A stretch of DNA of 64,000 nt from Pseudomonas fluorescens. Its GTDB lineage: Bacteria > Pseudomonadota > Gammaproteobacteria > Pseudomonadales > Pseudomonadaceae. This document shows positions 48,032 through 58,561 of this stretch, in pieces; position 1 is the stretch's first letter, and each line of letters begins with the position of its first letter. The notes beneath the pieces were generated by a model. It was not told where the DNA came from, searched no databases, and saw only the letters and a program-made list of their open reading frames with translations. A program made the translations under genes and the position numbers. The stretch spans positions 372,001-436,000 of the forward strand of contig NZ_CABVIX010000002.1 of NCBI RefSeq assembly GCF_902498185.1. Direction: 5' to 3'.

Positions 48032-48622
48032 TCAGATCATGCGCCACAGTTCCTGCGGCATGCCGGCATAGGCTGCCAGTGGGGGCATCACGAACGACTG
48101 GATCACCTGGATCGCCAGGAAAGCGAAGATCGGCGAAATGTCCATGCCGCCCAGGTTGGGGATCAGCTTGCGGAACGGCGCGAGCACCGGCTCGCTGATC
48201 TGGTAGGCGAGCTCGGCAGCCGGGTTATGGCTGTTGGGCGCGACCCACGAGACGATTACCATGACGATCATCGCGACCCAGAAGATCTTCAGGAACAGCG
48301 AGGTGATGCCGATGATCGCCCACATCAGCAGGGGCAGCACGTTGCCGAAGGTGCCATAGGTGACCATCAGCACGAAGGCCATCAGCAGCGCCTGGATGAT
48401 GACCGCCAACAACAGGGATGAGGTGTCAAGGCCGGCAATGCTCGGCACGATGCGCCGGATGGGCTTGAGCAGCGGTTGGGTCGCGCGGACGGCGAACTGG
48501 CTCAGCGGGTTGTAGAAGTCGGCCTTGACCAGCTGCAGCACGAAGCGCAGCAGGACGATCACCAGATACAGGCTGACCAGGGTTTGCACCACGAAAATCA
48601 TGGCGCCAGACAGTGCATTCAT
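48032..48622 (-). CDS. YggT family membrane protein
   Basis: The 196-aa protein has two YggT repeats, each of two helices (LVSLYLVIVLLRFVLQLV; LPLLMWAIIGITSLFLKIFWVAMIVMVIVSW) with the PLLKPIRRIVP and PVLAPFRKLIP signatures following. YggT proteins have been linked to osmotic or cell-shape control; the mechanism is unknown. It is 10 bases after proC in the conserved yggS-proC-yggT order. Confidence 0.93.
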   Translation of the reverse strand: MNALSGAMIFVVQTLVSLYLVIVLLRFVLQLVKADFYNPLSQFAVRATQPLLKPIRRIVPSIAGLDTSSLLLAVIIQALLMAFVLMVTYGTFGNVLPLLMWAIIGITSLFLKIFWVAMIVMVIVSWVAPNSHNPAAELAYQISEPVLAPFRKLIPNLGGMDISPIFAFLAIQVIQSFVMPPLAAYAGMPQELWRMI

Positions 48623-48632
48623 CTAGAGCTCC

Positions 48633-49451
48633 TTATTTGCCCAGTTGTTCGGCCAGCTCGGCGGAGCGCCGCGCGGCGGCTTCCAGTGCCTGCTCGACCA
48701 GGTGTTCGAATCCGTTGGCCTGAAACGACTTGATCGCCGCCTCAGTGGTGCCGGCAGGCGACGTCACGCGGCGGCGCAGCTCGGCTGCATCGACGTCGCT
48801 GGCCACCGCCATGTTCGCAGCGCCAAGGGCGGTCTGCAGGGTCAATTGCGAGGCCGTCTCGCGGGGCAGTCCGAGTTTCTCGCCCGCAGCAGTCATCGCC
48901 TCGATCAGCAGGAAGAAGTACGCCGGGCCACTGCCCGAAACCGCGGTCACCGCGTCCAGTTGCTGCTCTTGCTCCAGCCACAGGGCCAGGCCCACGGCCG
49001 TCAGCAGTTGCTCGGCCTGCTCGCGTTGGGCCGGGGACACCTCGGCGGTGGCATACAAGCCGCTGACGCCCTTGCGCAGCAGTGCCGGGGTGTTGGGCAT
49101 GCAGCGCACGATCGGCTGGGCACCGAGCCAGGCGTTCATGCTGGCGCAGGTGATACCGGCGGCAATCGAGACGATCAGCTGGTTGGAGGCAAGGTGCGGT
49201 TGCAGGGCCAGGCACACGGCCTTCATGACCTGCGGCTTGACCGCCAGAACGACGACGTCGGCGCCGTCGATGGCCTGGGCGTTGTCTTCGAATACCTCGA
49301 TACCGTGTTCGGCCTGCAGCCTGGTACGGGTCTCTGCACCGGGATCACTGGCACGGATCTGCGAAGCATCCAGGCCCTGGGCCCGCAGCCCGCCGATCAG
49401 ACTGGCGGCCATGTTGCCGGCGCCAATAAAGGCAATACGCGTCTTGCTCAT
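48633..49451 (-). CDS. proC: Pyrroline-5-carboxylate reductase
   Basis: ProC reduces pyrroline-5-carboxylate to proline with NAD(P)H. The ATG at 49451 gives 272 aa with the nucleotide-binding IAFIGAGNMAASLIGGL at the N-terminus and the signature SGSGPAYFFLLIEAM (about residues 175-189). The start further upstream is rejected because the Rossmann fold begins right after MSKTR. Confidence 0.97.
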   Translation of the reverse strand: MSKTRIAFIGAGNMAASLIGGLRAQGLDASQIRASDPGAETRTRLQAEHGIEVFEDNAQAIDGADVVVLAVKPQVMKAVCLALQPHLASNQLIVSIAAGITCASMNAWLGAQPIVRCMPNTPALLRKGVSGLYATAEVSPAQREQAEQLLTAVGLALWLEQEQQLDAVTAVSGSGPAYFFLLIEAMTAAGEKLGLPRETASQLTLQTALGAANMAVASDVDAAELRRRVTSPAGTTEAAIKSFQANGFEHLVEQALEAAARRSAELAEQLGK

Positions 49452-49488
49452 GTCAGGTCCTTGAGGGAAAGAGTGAGTAAAGCATGGT

Positions 49489-50175
49489 TCAGGCCGGGCC
49501 ATAGTCACGCGCACCGAACAGGGCGGTGCCAATGCGGACCCAGGTCGCCCCTTGAGCAATGGCGGCTTCCAGATCGTGGCTCATGCCCATGGACAAGGTA
49601 TCCAGGCCCAGGCCGAGGCGCTCCTGCAACTCGCGCAGGGCGGCAAATGCGGCTTCCTGGGTGGCGCGGTCATCAGTGGGCTCCGGAATCGCCATCAAGC
49701 CGCGCAGGCGCAGGCCAGGCAGGACGGCAACGGCGCTGGCGAGCGCAGGCAGCTCGGCAGGTTCGCAGCCCGACTTGCTCGCTTCACCACTGACATTGAC
49801 CTGCAGGCAGATGTTGAGCGGCGCAAGATCGGCCGGGCGCTGCTCGGAAAGGCGTTGAGCGATCTTCAGGCGGTCCACGGAATGTACCCAATCGAAATGT
49901 TCGGCGATCGCTCGCGTCTTGTTCGACTGAATGGGGCCGATGAAGTGCCAGATCAAGGCCAGGTCGGACAATTCTTCCTGCTTGGCCAAGGCCTCTTGCA
50001 GGTAGTTCTCGCCCACGTCGCGCGCTCCAGCGGCAAAGGCTTCGCGAATTGCGTTCGCTGGTTTGGTCTTGCTCACGGCCAGCAGCTGCACCGTGGATGC
50101 GTCGCGCCCGGCCGCTTTCGCCGCGCTTTCGATACGGCTGGCAAGGGCAAGAATATTGTCTGCTATGGTGGACAT
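49489..50175 (-). CDS. yggS: PLP-homeostasis protein (YggS/PROSC)
   Basis: The 228-aa protein binds PLP on the lysine in LLAVSKTKPANAI (near residue 36) and keeps pyridoxal phosphate balanced; it has no known catalytic turnover. Other signatures are GENYLQEA and WHFIGPIQSNKTRAI. It is the first gene of the yggS-proC-yggT block and divergent from pilT (66-base gap), the same arrangement as in P. aeruginosa. Confidence 0.95.
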   Translation of the reverse strand: MSTIADNILALASRIESAAKAAGRDASTVQLLAVSKTKPANAIREAFAAGARDVGENYLQEALAKQEELSDLALIWHFIGPIQSNKTRAIAEHFDWVHSVDRLKIAQRLSEQRPADLAPLNICLQVNVSGEASKSGCEPAELPALASAVAVLPGLRLRGLMAIPEPTDDRATQEAAFAALRELQERLGLGLDTLSMGMSHDLEAAIAQGATWVRIGTALFGARDYGPA

Positions 50176-50241
50176 TGATCGGCGCCGAGGGCTTCTGAAG
50201 ACTGCGGCATTCTACCTGCTTGGCAGCCTTTGGGGAGTCTC

Positions 50242-51264
50242 ATGGACGTGACCGAACTCTTGGCCCAGGCGGTTGGGGCACAGGCTTCGGACCTGCACCT
50301 GGCCGCGGGTGAAGCACCGATACTGCGCCTGGATGGCGATCTGCGGCGCCTTGACTTGCCGCCACTGGAGGCGACGGCCTTGCGTGAAGGGCTGGTGCAG
50401 TTGCTCGAGCAGGCCGGGCAGCCTTGGGCCGAAAAGGGCCGGGAGCTTGATGTGGCGCTGGAGTTACCCGGCCTTGGGCGCTTTCGCCTGAACCTGTATG
50501 AGCAGCTCAAGGGTCCTGCGGCCTGCTTGAGGGTCATTCCCTCGCGCGTGCCCACGCTGGCTGAATTGGGCCTCGAAGAAGTGTTTCGGCTCATTGCACG
50601 GTTCAGCAGTGGACTGGTGCTGGTCGGTGGCCCCACTGGCAGTGGCAAGAGCACCAGCCTGGCGGCCTTGGTCGATCAATTGAACCGGGAGCGCCCTCTG
50701 CACATCATCACGCTCGAGGACCCCATCGAAGTTATCCACAGCAGGCACCGCAGCCTGGTCAACCAGCGCGAGATAGGCCGCCACAGCCGTGACTTCGCCC
50801 AAGGCCTGCGCAGTGCCCTGCGCCAGGACCCCGACGTGATCATGATCGGCGAACTGCGCGACCTGGAGACCATCCGCCTGGCGCTGCGCGCCGCCGAAAC
50901 CGGCCACCTGGTGCTGGCGACCGTGCACACGCGCTCGGCGGTCAGCAGCATCGATCGACTGGTCGAAGTCTTTGCCGCCGAAGAAAAGCCCTTGGTGCGG
51001 ATGATGCTGGCCGAATCGCTGCGTCTGGTGGTCTCGCAACAGCTATTGAAGCGGATCGGCGGCGGCCGGGTAGCGGCCCGGGAAGTGCTGGTGGCCACGC
51101 CCGCCGTGCGCAACCTGATCCGCGAGGGGCGGATGGCGCAGTTGCCGTCGGCGATGCAGGGTGGGGCAGCCATGGGGATGCAGACACTGGAGGCGGCCTT
51201 GCGATGTCTGCTCGCCCAGGGGGTGATCGGCCCGGAACAGGTCCAGGCCCTCGGGGCAGGTTAG
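50242..51264 (+). CDS. pilT: PilT-family type IV pilus retraction ATPase
   Basis: PilT powers pilus retraction. The 340-aa protein (ATG at 50242) has Walker A GGPTGSGKST (129-138), the Asp box TLEDPIE, Walker B DPDVIMIGELRD, a His box reading HLVLATVHT where most PilT proteins have HLVFGTLHT, and the C-terminal AVRNLIRE retraction motif. The neighbour yggS supports PilT over PilU. The His-box change and the modest conservation elsewhere suggest relaxed selection or altered pilus use. Its stop overlaps the convergent NlpC gene. Confidence 0.88.
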   Translation: MDVTELLAQAVGAQASDLHLAAGEAPILRLDGDLRRLDLPPLEATALREGLVQLLEQAGQPWAEKGRELDVALELPGLGRFRLNLYEQLKGPAACLRVIPSRVPTLAELGLEEVFRLIARFSSGLVLVGGPTGSGKSTSLAALVDQLNRERPLHIITLEDPIEVIHSRHRSLVNQREIGRHSRDFAQGLRSALRQDPDVIMIGELRDLETIRLALRAAETGHLVLATVHTRSAVSSIDRLVEVFAAEEKPLVRMMLAESLRLVVSQQLLKRIGGGRVAAREVLVATPAVRNLIREGRMAQLPSAMQGGAAMGMQTLEAALRCLLAQGVIGPEQVQALGAG

Positions 51265-51890
51265 CGATTGACCAGGCGCAGCCCGCCCGGCTGCTCTTTA
51301 GGCAGCACGCGTTTGGCGACCACGTAGTGCTTCTTCCAGTACGGCTTGTTCAGCGTGTCGATGCTGACGCGCTTGCCACGGCGCGGAGCATGGATGAAGC
51401 GGTCGTTGCCCAGGTAGATGGCAACGTGATTGACCCTGCGGCTCTTGATGTTGAAAAAGATCAGGTCGCCAGGCTTCAGGTCCTTGCGTGCTACCTTGAC
51501 GCCGTGGCCCTGGGCCATGGCGTTGGAGGTGCGCGGCAGGTCGACGTTCTGGACGTCGTTGAAGGCATACTTGACCAGCCCGCTGCAATCAAAGCCCTTG
51601 GCTGGAGTGCTGCCGCCCCAGCGATAGGGCGTGCCGAGCATGTTCACGGCGCGGCTGAGCACAGCGCTGCTCTGTTTGGCCGAGGCCGAGGCAACCGACA
51701 GGGTCACCGCCTTGGCCGCATTGGCCGGGCGAGCACGTTGGGTGACCTGCGGCGCAGGTGCACGCTTCACCATGGCGTTGGTGCTATAGGCGGTGAAGCC
51801 GTTGGGAAGACGTTGCTCACGATTGGTGGCGTGGGCGGCCAGGGGCAATAATAGGCAGAGGGTCAGCCATGTCTTGAACAAGGGTGGCAT
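51261..51890 (-). CDS. NlpC/P60 family peptidoglycan hydrolase
   Basis: The 209-aa protein (ATG at 51890) has a signal peptide (MPPLFKTWLTLCLLLPLAAHA), a linker and an NlpC/P60 domain: Cys102 in FDCSGLVKYAF, first His in VNHVAIYLG (near 154) and second His in DRFIHAPR (near 165). Such enzymes cut D-Glu-mDAP bonds in peptidoglycan. The longer frame upstream (to 52004) would disrupt the signal peptide. The AT-rich 168 bases before it hold the divergent promoters with the TM2 gene. Confidence 0.9.
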   Translation of the reverse strand: MPPLFKTWLTLCLLLPLAAHATNREQRLPNGFTAYSTNAMVKRAPAPQVTQRARPANAAKAVTLSVASASAKQSSAVLSRAVNMLGTPYRWGGSTPAKGFDCSGLVKYAFNDVQNVDLPRTSNAMAQGHGVKVARKDLKPGDLIFFNIKSRRVNHVAIYLGNDRFIHAPRRGKRVSIDTLNKPYWKKHYVVAKRVLPKEQPGGLRLVNR

Positions 51891-52058
51891 AGGCGAAGCT
51901 CTTGATTGTTGTGTTGATCTGTTGGCGCGCAACTTTATAACAGCTTTTTGATCAAAAAATGATCCGTCTGTCGATTGGAACACTGTCAACCGTCGCCACA
52001 TCAACGAAAAGTCACATATTTCTTTAGAAAATTTTGAGCTAACCCGCGAGGGGCATCA

Positions 52059-52478
52059 ATGAATACGTATCAACCTGCAGCACCGCAACACGACACACAC
52101 AGCAAGATCATCGGTTATCTGCTGTGGATTTTCGGCTTCACCGGCTCGCACCGTTTCTACTACGGCAAGCCTGTGACGGGGACCCTGTGGTTCTTCACAT
52201 TCGGTCTGCTGGGTATCGGCTGGCTGATCGACCTCTTTCTGATTCCCGCGATGGATCGCGAAGCAGACCGGCGTTTCCTGCCGGGCCGTCTGGACTACAA
52301 CGTGGCGTGGTTGCTGCTGACCTTCACCGGGATCTTCGGCCTGCACCGCTTCTACCAGGCGAAATGGATTTCCGGCGTTGTCTATCTGTTCACCGGCGGC
52401 CTGTTCCTGGTCGGGGTGCTGTACGACTTCCTCACCCTCAACACCCAGATATCCGAGCGCAACAACCAATACCGCTGA
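52059..52478 (+). CDS. TM2-domain membrane protein with two repeats
   Basis: The 139-aa protein contains two TM2 units: GFTGSHRFYYGKPVTG (about residues 25-40) and GIFGLHRFYQAKWISG (about residues 92-107), each followed by two hydrophobic helices and an Asp/Phe turn. TM2 proteins are small inner-membrane proteins of unknown function. A GCGAGGGG ribosome site lies 6-13 bases upstream of the ATG. It is followed by a good terminator. Confidence 0.85.
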   Translation: MNTYQPAAPQHDTHSKIIGYLLWIFGFTGSHRFYYGKPVTGTLWFFTFGLLGIGWLIDLFLIPAMDREADRRFLPGRLDYNVAWLLLTFTGIFGLHRFYQAKWISGVVYLFTGGLFLVGVLYDFLTLNTQISERNNQYR

Positions 52479-52484
52479 ATGCAC

Positions 52485-52519
52485 AAAGGCCCTGCCGCCT
52501 TGAGGCGACAGGGCCTTTT
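52485..52519 (+). terminator. Terminator after TM2 gene
   Basis: AAAGGCCCTG (52485-52494) pairs with CAGGGCCTTT (52509-52518), with an inner CGCCT/AGGCG pairing. It ends in four T, then C. It can also serve the convergent SPOR gene (AAAG run on the other strand). Confidence 0.75.
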
Positions 52520-52526
52520 CCCGGCG

Positions 52527-53222
52527 TTACTGCCGGATCTGCCGCTGCTGCAACAGCAGGTTGCTGAAGCCGCTGCCAGCCAGCTGCTTCTGCGCAACGG
52601 TCAGTTGTTCACGGTTGCTGAACGGGCCCACGAGCACGCGGTACCAGGTTTCATCCTTCACTGTTCCCGATTCCACCTTGACCGCCTGGCCGAGCAGGAT
52701 GATCTGCGCACGGACCTTGTCGGCATCGGCCTGCTTGCGGAACGAACCAGCCTGCAGGAAGAACTGTGTGGTCGCGGCCGGCTTGACCACGGGGGGCGCC
52801 GGCGGTGGAGTCTCGCCCAGCAATGCGGCTTGAGCGCGCGCGGTGTCGATCTTCGCGGCTTCGGCAGGCGTCACCGGAGTGACCGGCTGCGCAGGAACGG
52901 GCGGGGTCTTCTCCGGGACCGCTTCGGGCGGCACGATGACCTCGGACTCGGGCAGCAGCGTATAGAAATCGTACTTGGGCTTGACCGGCTGCTGGGGGCT
53001 GGGCGCGGTCTTGTTGGCCTCGGCGATTTTCTCGGCCTTCTGCTGCTCGGGCTTGGTGCGCTGGATATCGGCACTGCCGGGTTCCAGCTTCATCAGGAAG
53101 ACGATGAAAGCGCCTACGGACAGGCCGACAGCCAGCCAGATCCAGCCAGGGATCGGCGCTTTGGCCGGGGCCTGGTGCCGGCTGGCGCCGCGTTTGGGGG
53201 CGGGTTTTTTCTTGGCGGCCAA
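52527..53222 (-). CDS. SPOR-domain inner-membrane protein (FtsN-like)
   Basis: The 231-aa protein has a basic cytosolic start (MAAKKKPAPKRGASRHQ), one membrane helix (about residues 27-46), a long Pro/Ala/Lys-rich periplasmic linker (about 50-150) and a C-terminal SPOR domain (FFLQAGSFRKQADADKVRAQ to the end) that binds denuded glycan at division sites. It is 1 base from argS on the same strand, the usual position of the FtsN-type protein in Pseudomonas. FtsN identity is likely but not certain. Confidence 0.85.
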   Translation of the reverse strand: MAAKKKPAPKRGASRHQAPAKAPIPGWIWLAVGLSVGAFIVFLMKLEPGSADIQRTKPEQQKAEKIAEANKTAPSPQQPVKPKYDFYTLLPESEVIVPPEAVPEKTPPVPAQPVTPVTPAEAAKIDTARAQAALLGETPPPAPPVVKPAATTQFFLQAGSFRKQADADKVRAQIILLGQAVKVESGTVKDETWYRVLVGPFSNREQLTVAQKQLAGSGFSNLLLQQRQIRQ

Positions 53223-53223
53223 C

Positions 53224-54972
<1,749 letters not shown>

Positions 54973-55081
54973 TCAACCGCAAGCGCGGCAGCGCTTTGAT
55001 GCGCAGGTGGAAAAACTGGGCATTATCCGTTGCTGGGGACGGGTTGCCAACCTTTGGCAGTCTCAAGCTTGCCGCTGCCCT

Positions 55082-57301
55082 TCAATAAAGATCCATCGGA
55101 TCCACATCGACCGACCAGCGGACCTGCCGTCCTGACGGCATCTGCTCCAACAGCAGCAACCAGGCACTGATAAGGCGATGCAAGGGCGCGCGTGCGTTGG
55201 CCTGCAGCAACAGCTGCGCGCGAAACTTGCCCGCGCGCCGTTCCATGGGGGCAGGCACCGGGCCGAGCAGCTCGATCCCGCTCAGCCCGTGCTCGACCAG
55301 CAATCGCTCGGCGGCGGCGCAGGCTTCGTCCAGGAAGCTTTCGGCCTGGCCCGGCTTGTGCGCCTCGGCACGCAGCAGGGCGAGATGCGCGAACGGGGGC
55401 AGACCGGCTGCGCGGCGCTCGCTCAAGGCTTGCTCTGCAAAGGCGAAGTAGCCCTGCTCGGTCAGTTGCACCAGCAGCGGATGATCGGCCAGGTGGGTCT
55501 GGACAATGACCTTGCCGGGCTCTTCCGCACGTCCAGCCCGGCCCGCTACCTGGACGATCAGCTGGGCCATCCGCTCGGCGGCGCGAAAATCTCCGGAAAA
55601 CAGCCCTCCATCGGCATCCAGGACAGCCACCAAGGTTACCCGGGGAAAATGGTGACCCTTGGCCAGCATCTGGGTGCCGACCAGGATGCACGGCTGGCCG
55701 CGCTGGATGGTGGTGAACAGGTTTTGCATCGCGTCCTTGCGCGAGGTGCTGTCACGATCGACCCGCAGCACTGGAAACTCCGGGAAAAGAATCTGCAAGC
55801 GCTCTTCGGCGCGCTCGGTACCGGCGCCCACGGGCCTCAGGTCCACATGATTGCACTGCGGGCACTGACGCGGCAGGCGCTCGTCGTACCCGCAATGATG
55901 GCAGCGCAGCACGCCAGAGCGTTGATGTACGGTCATGCGCGCATCACAGCGAGGGCATTCGCAGAGCCAGCCACAGTCGTGGCACAGCAAGGTCGGGGCA
56001 AAGCCGCGGCGGTTGAGGAATACCAGTACCTGCTGGCCGGCCGCCAGTGTCTGGCCGATGGCCTGCTGCAAGGGGCCGCTGATGCCGCTGTCCAAGGGAC
56101 GGCTCTTTACGTCCAGGCGCAGGAAGCGTGGCTGGTGCGCCCCGCCAGCGCGCTGGTTCATGCGCAGCAGGCCGTAGCGGCCGGTGTGGGCGTTATGCAG
56201 ACTTTCAAGCGAAGGGGTGGCCGAGCCCAGCAGGATCGGGATGTTCTCCTGGTGAGCCCGCACCAGCGCCAGGTCGCGGGCGTGATAGCGCAGGCCTTCC
56301 TGCTGTTTATAGGAGCCGTCGTGCTCCTCGTCGATGATGATCAGTCCAGGATTTTTCATCGGCGTGAACAGCGCCGAACGGGTGCCGATGATGATGTCGG
56401 CCTCACCGTCGCGCGCCGCCAGCCAGGCGTCGAGGCGCTCGCGGTCGTTGACCGCCGAGTGCAGCAAGGCGATACGGGCGTTGAAGCGCTGCTCGAAGCG
56501 CGCCAGGGTCTGCGGGCCGAGGTTGATTTCCGGGATCAGGATCAGCGCCTGCTTGCCCGCCTCGAGTGTTTCACGGATCAGCTGCAGGTAGACCTCGGTC
56601 TTGCCGCTGCCGGTGACACCGGCCAGTAAAAAGGCATGGAAACTGCCAAAGCTCGAGCGCACCGCACTGAATGCCGCCTGTTGCTCATCGTTCAGCCGCA
56701 GCTCCGGTTGGGCCAGCCAGCGCTCGTGACGAGCCTGGGGCAGGTGGCGGCGCACCTCGACCTGCACCAGCTCCTTGGCCAGCAGCAGGTCGAGGCTGTC
56801 CTTGCTCAGGCCCAGCTTGGTCAGTACGGCGTGGGCCACCCCGTGGGGATGCTGACCCAAGGTCTGCAACGCTTCTCGCTGGCGGGGCGCGCGCGCGATG
56901 CGTGGGTCGTCCATGCGTGCACCGGGGGCGATCTGCCAGAACCGCTCTTGCCGCGCCTCGGCTGGCTCGCCCTGGCGCAGCAGCGTCGGCAGGGCCCAGC
57001 TAAGGGTGTCCCCGAGGCTGTGCTGGTAGTACTGGGCTGTCCACAGGCACAGCCTGAACAGCGCCGGCGGCACCGGCGAGACGGGGTCCAGCACGGCCAC
57101 GGCCGGCTTGAGCTTGTCGGCCGGCACTTCGCTCTCGGCACACACCTCTACCAGCACGCCGATCATCTCGCGGCGGCCAAACGGCACGCGTATGCGCATG
57201 CCCGGGGTCAGGGCCTGGCGCGCCATGCTTGCTGTGGCCCGGTAGTCGAACAGGCGACGCAGGGGCGAGGGCAAGGCTAGGCGCAGGATGACGTCGGACA
57301 C
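55082..57301 (-). CDS. priA: Primosomal replication helicase PriA
   Basis: PriA restarts stalled replication forks. The 739-aa protein has the N-terminal DNA-binding domain, Walker A GVTGSGKTE (near residue 227), the DEEHDGSYKQ box, and a zinc-binding stretch of eight cysteines (CHDCGWLCECPRC ... CHHCG ... CPQC) at about residues 437-480. It lies 121 bases upstream of argS on the same strand and is divergent from rpmE, a standard gammaproteobacterial order. Confidence 0.97.
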   Translation of the reverse strand: MSDVILRLALPSPLRRLFDYRATASMARQALTPGMRIRVPFGRREMIGVLVEVCAESEVPADKLKPAVAVLDPVSPVPPALFRLCLWTAQYYQHSLGDTLSWALPTLLRQGEPAEARQERFWQIAPGARMDDPRIARAPRQREALQTLGQHPHGVAHAVLTKLGLSKDSLDLLLAKELVQVEVRRHLPQARHERWLAQPELRLNDEQQAAFSAVRSSFGSFHAFLLAGVTGSGKTEVYLQLIRETLEAGKQALILIPEINLGPQTLARFEQRFNARIALLHSAVNDRERLDAWLAARDGEADIIIGTRSALFTPMKNPGLIIIDEEHDGSYKQQEGLRYHARDLALVRAHQENIPILLGSATPSLESLHNAHTGRYGLLRMNQRAGGAHQPRFLRLDVKSRPLDSGISGPLQQAIGQTLAAGQQVLVFLNRRGFAPTLLCHDCGWLCECPRCDARMTVHQRSGVLRCHHCGYDERLPRQCPQCNHVDLRPVGAGTERAEERLQILFPEFPVLRVDRDSTSRKDAMQNLFTTIQRGQPCILVGTQMLAKGHHFPRVTLVAVLDADGGLFSGDFRAAERMAQLIVQVAGRAGRAEEPGKVIVQTHLADHPLLVQLTEQGYFAFAEQALSERRAAGLPPFAHLALLRAEAHKPGQAESFLDEACAAAERLLVEHGLSGIELLGPVPAPMERRAGKFRAQLLLQANARAPLHRLISAWLLLLEQMPSGRQVRWSVDVDPMDLY

Positions 57302-57373
57302 GCGAGAGGCTCTCTGGCAGGGTTGTCGGGAATCCGGCGAGCCTAGCAGACGACGGTCGGTGCAAGCGACAAC

Positions 57374-57401
57374 TTGCGCTGACGGCAGGCTCTGGTATTA
57401 T
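57374..57401 (+). promoter_or_regulatory. Sigma-70-like promoter of rpmE
   Basis: TTGCGC (57374-57379), a 16-base spacer and TATTAT (57396-57401) stand about 70 bases before the rpmE ATG, in the gap divergent from priA. Confidence 0.55.
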
Positions 57402-57469
57402 TCGCCGCCTGATTACGTGCGGTATTCAACAATGGTGTTGGATGGCGGCACGCAGCTGAGGAAGCGACC

Positions 57470-57685
57470 ATGAAAGACAATATTCACCCGAATTACGAAG
57501 TAGTTGCAGTCACCTGCAGCTGCGGCAGCAAGTTCGAAACTCGTTCGACCCTGGCCAAGCCACTGTCGATCGACGTGTGCTCGCAGTGCCACCCGTTCTA
57601 CACCGGTAAGCAGAAAGTGCTGGACACCGGCGGCCGCGTACAGAAGTTCGCAGACCGCTTCGGCATGTTCGGTGCCAAGAAGTAA
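57470..57685 (+). CDS. rpmE: 50S ribosomal protein L31
   Basis: L31 is the 71-aa large-subunit protein that bridges to the 30S head. It is the zinc-binding (C+) form: Cys16, Cys18, Cys37 and Cys40 are all present (VTCSCGSKF and [10 protein letters not shown]). A GAAGCGA site precedes the ATG. No zinc-free paralogue is in the window. Confidence 0.98.
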   Translation: MKDNIHPNYEVVAVTCSCGSKFETRSTLAKPLSIDVCSQCHPFYTGKQKVLDTGGRVQKFADRFGMFGAKK

Positions 57686-57687
57686 GA

Positions 57688-58503
57688 ATGCGCAGGGCGA
57701 ATCCTTCGGGCTTCGCGTTGTTGCTGAAAAAAGCGCCCCTTGTGGGCGCTTTTTTTATGGGCGCGATCTGGCATCTGCCGGCCCTGGCTTTCTGTCCGCT
57801 GCCCGAGCGGGCGCAGCAGGTGGCGGTGCGCCAGGTGATCGATGGCGATACGGTGCGCCTGACAGACGGCCGCAGTGTTCGCCTGATCGGTATCAATGCC
57901 CCGGAAATCGGCCGTAAAGGACGTATCAGCGAACCGTTTGCCGACGCTGCCCGGCGAAGATTGCAGGCGCTGGTCAAGGCCAGCGACGGCAAGGTGGGGC
58001 TGGTGCGTGGCGTTCAGGGGAAGGACAAGTACGGCCGTACCCTGGCGCATCTCTACGGGCGCAACGGCGACAATCTTGAAGCGGTCTTGCTTGGCGAGGG
58101 GCTCGGCTATCGCGTGGCAGTGGCACCGAACGTTCGGCTGGCGGGCTGTCAGCACTCCGCCGAACAGGCAGCACGCAAGGCGAGGTCAGGGCTCTGGCGG
58201 CACTCACCTGTGCAGCGTCCTGCCGACATACGGCACTCAGGCTTCGCCGTGGTTGCGGGGCGAGTACAGAAGATCGAGCGTAACAGGGGCGGTATCTGGC
58301 TCGAACTTGATAGCGCGATGGTCCTTCAGGTGCCTCCACGTCTGCAACGCGCTTTCCCTGCGCGATTCGTGAATGACCTCAAGGGACGTCAGGTCGAAGC
58401 CCGCGGTTGGGTCACCGATCGCTCCCGCAAGGGTGGCCTCAAGCCAGGCCAGCGACGCTGGCTGTTGCCGCTTACCGATCCCAGCATGCTGCAACGCGAC
58501 TAG
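57688..58503 (+). CDS. Thermonuclease (SNase)-like secreted nuclease
   Basis: The 271-aa protein begins 2 bases after the rpmE stop with a signal-like N-terminus (basic MRR, hydrophobic LLLKKAPLVGAFFMGAIWHLPALA). The SNase domain shows VIDGDTVRL, RLIGINAPEIG (catalytic Glu) and KYGRTLAHLY (catalytic Arg), with a C-terminal extension after about residue 165. It should be a calcium-dependent exported nuclease. The rpmE terminator falls inside codons 14-23 of this frame. The alternative ATG at 57757, right after the T-run, has no ribosome site and a shortened signal sequence, so I prefer 57688. Confidence 0.8.
   Translation: MRRANPSGFALLLKKAPLVGAFFMGAIWHLPALAFCPLPERAQQVAVRQVIDGDTVRLTDGRSVRLIGINAPEIGRKGRISEPFADAARRRLQALVKASDGKVGLVRGVQGKDKYGRTLAHLYGRNGDNLEAVLLGEGLGYRVAVAPNVRLAGCQHSAEQAARKARSGLWRHSPVQRPADIRHSGFAVVAGRVQKIERNRGGIWLELDSAMVLQVPPRLQRAFPARFVNDLKGRQVEARGWVTDRSRKGGLKPGQRRWLLPLTDPSMLQRD
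57727..57756 (+). terminator. rpmE terminator, inside the next gene's signal-peptide codons
   Basis: AAAAAAGCGCCC (57727-57738) pairs with GGGCGCTTTTTT (57744-57755) around CTTGT, with a 7-T run. It is a textbook intrinsic terminator about 42 bases after the rpmE stop. It also encodes the KKAPLVGAFF part of the downstream nuclease. Confidence 0.9.
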
Positions 58504-58561
58504 ACTCAAAGTCTCTGGTTTCTTCAGCTTGCTCTGAATGCATCCCTGGAATCGTGCAAAT

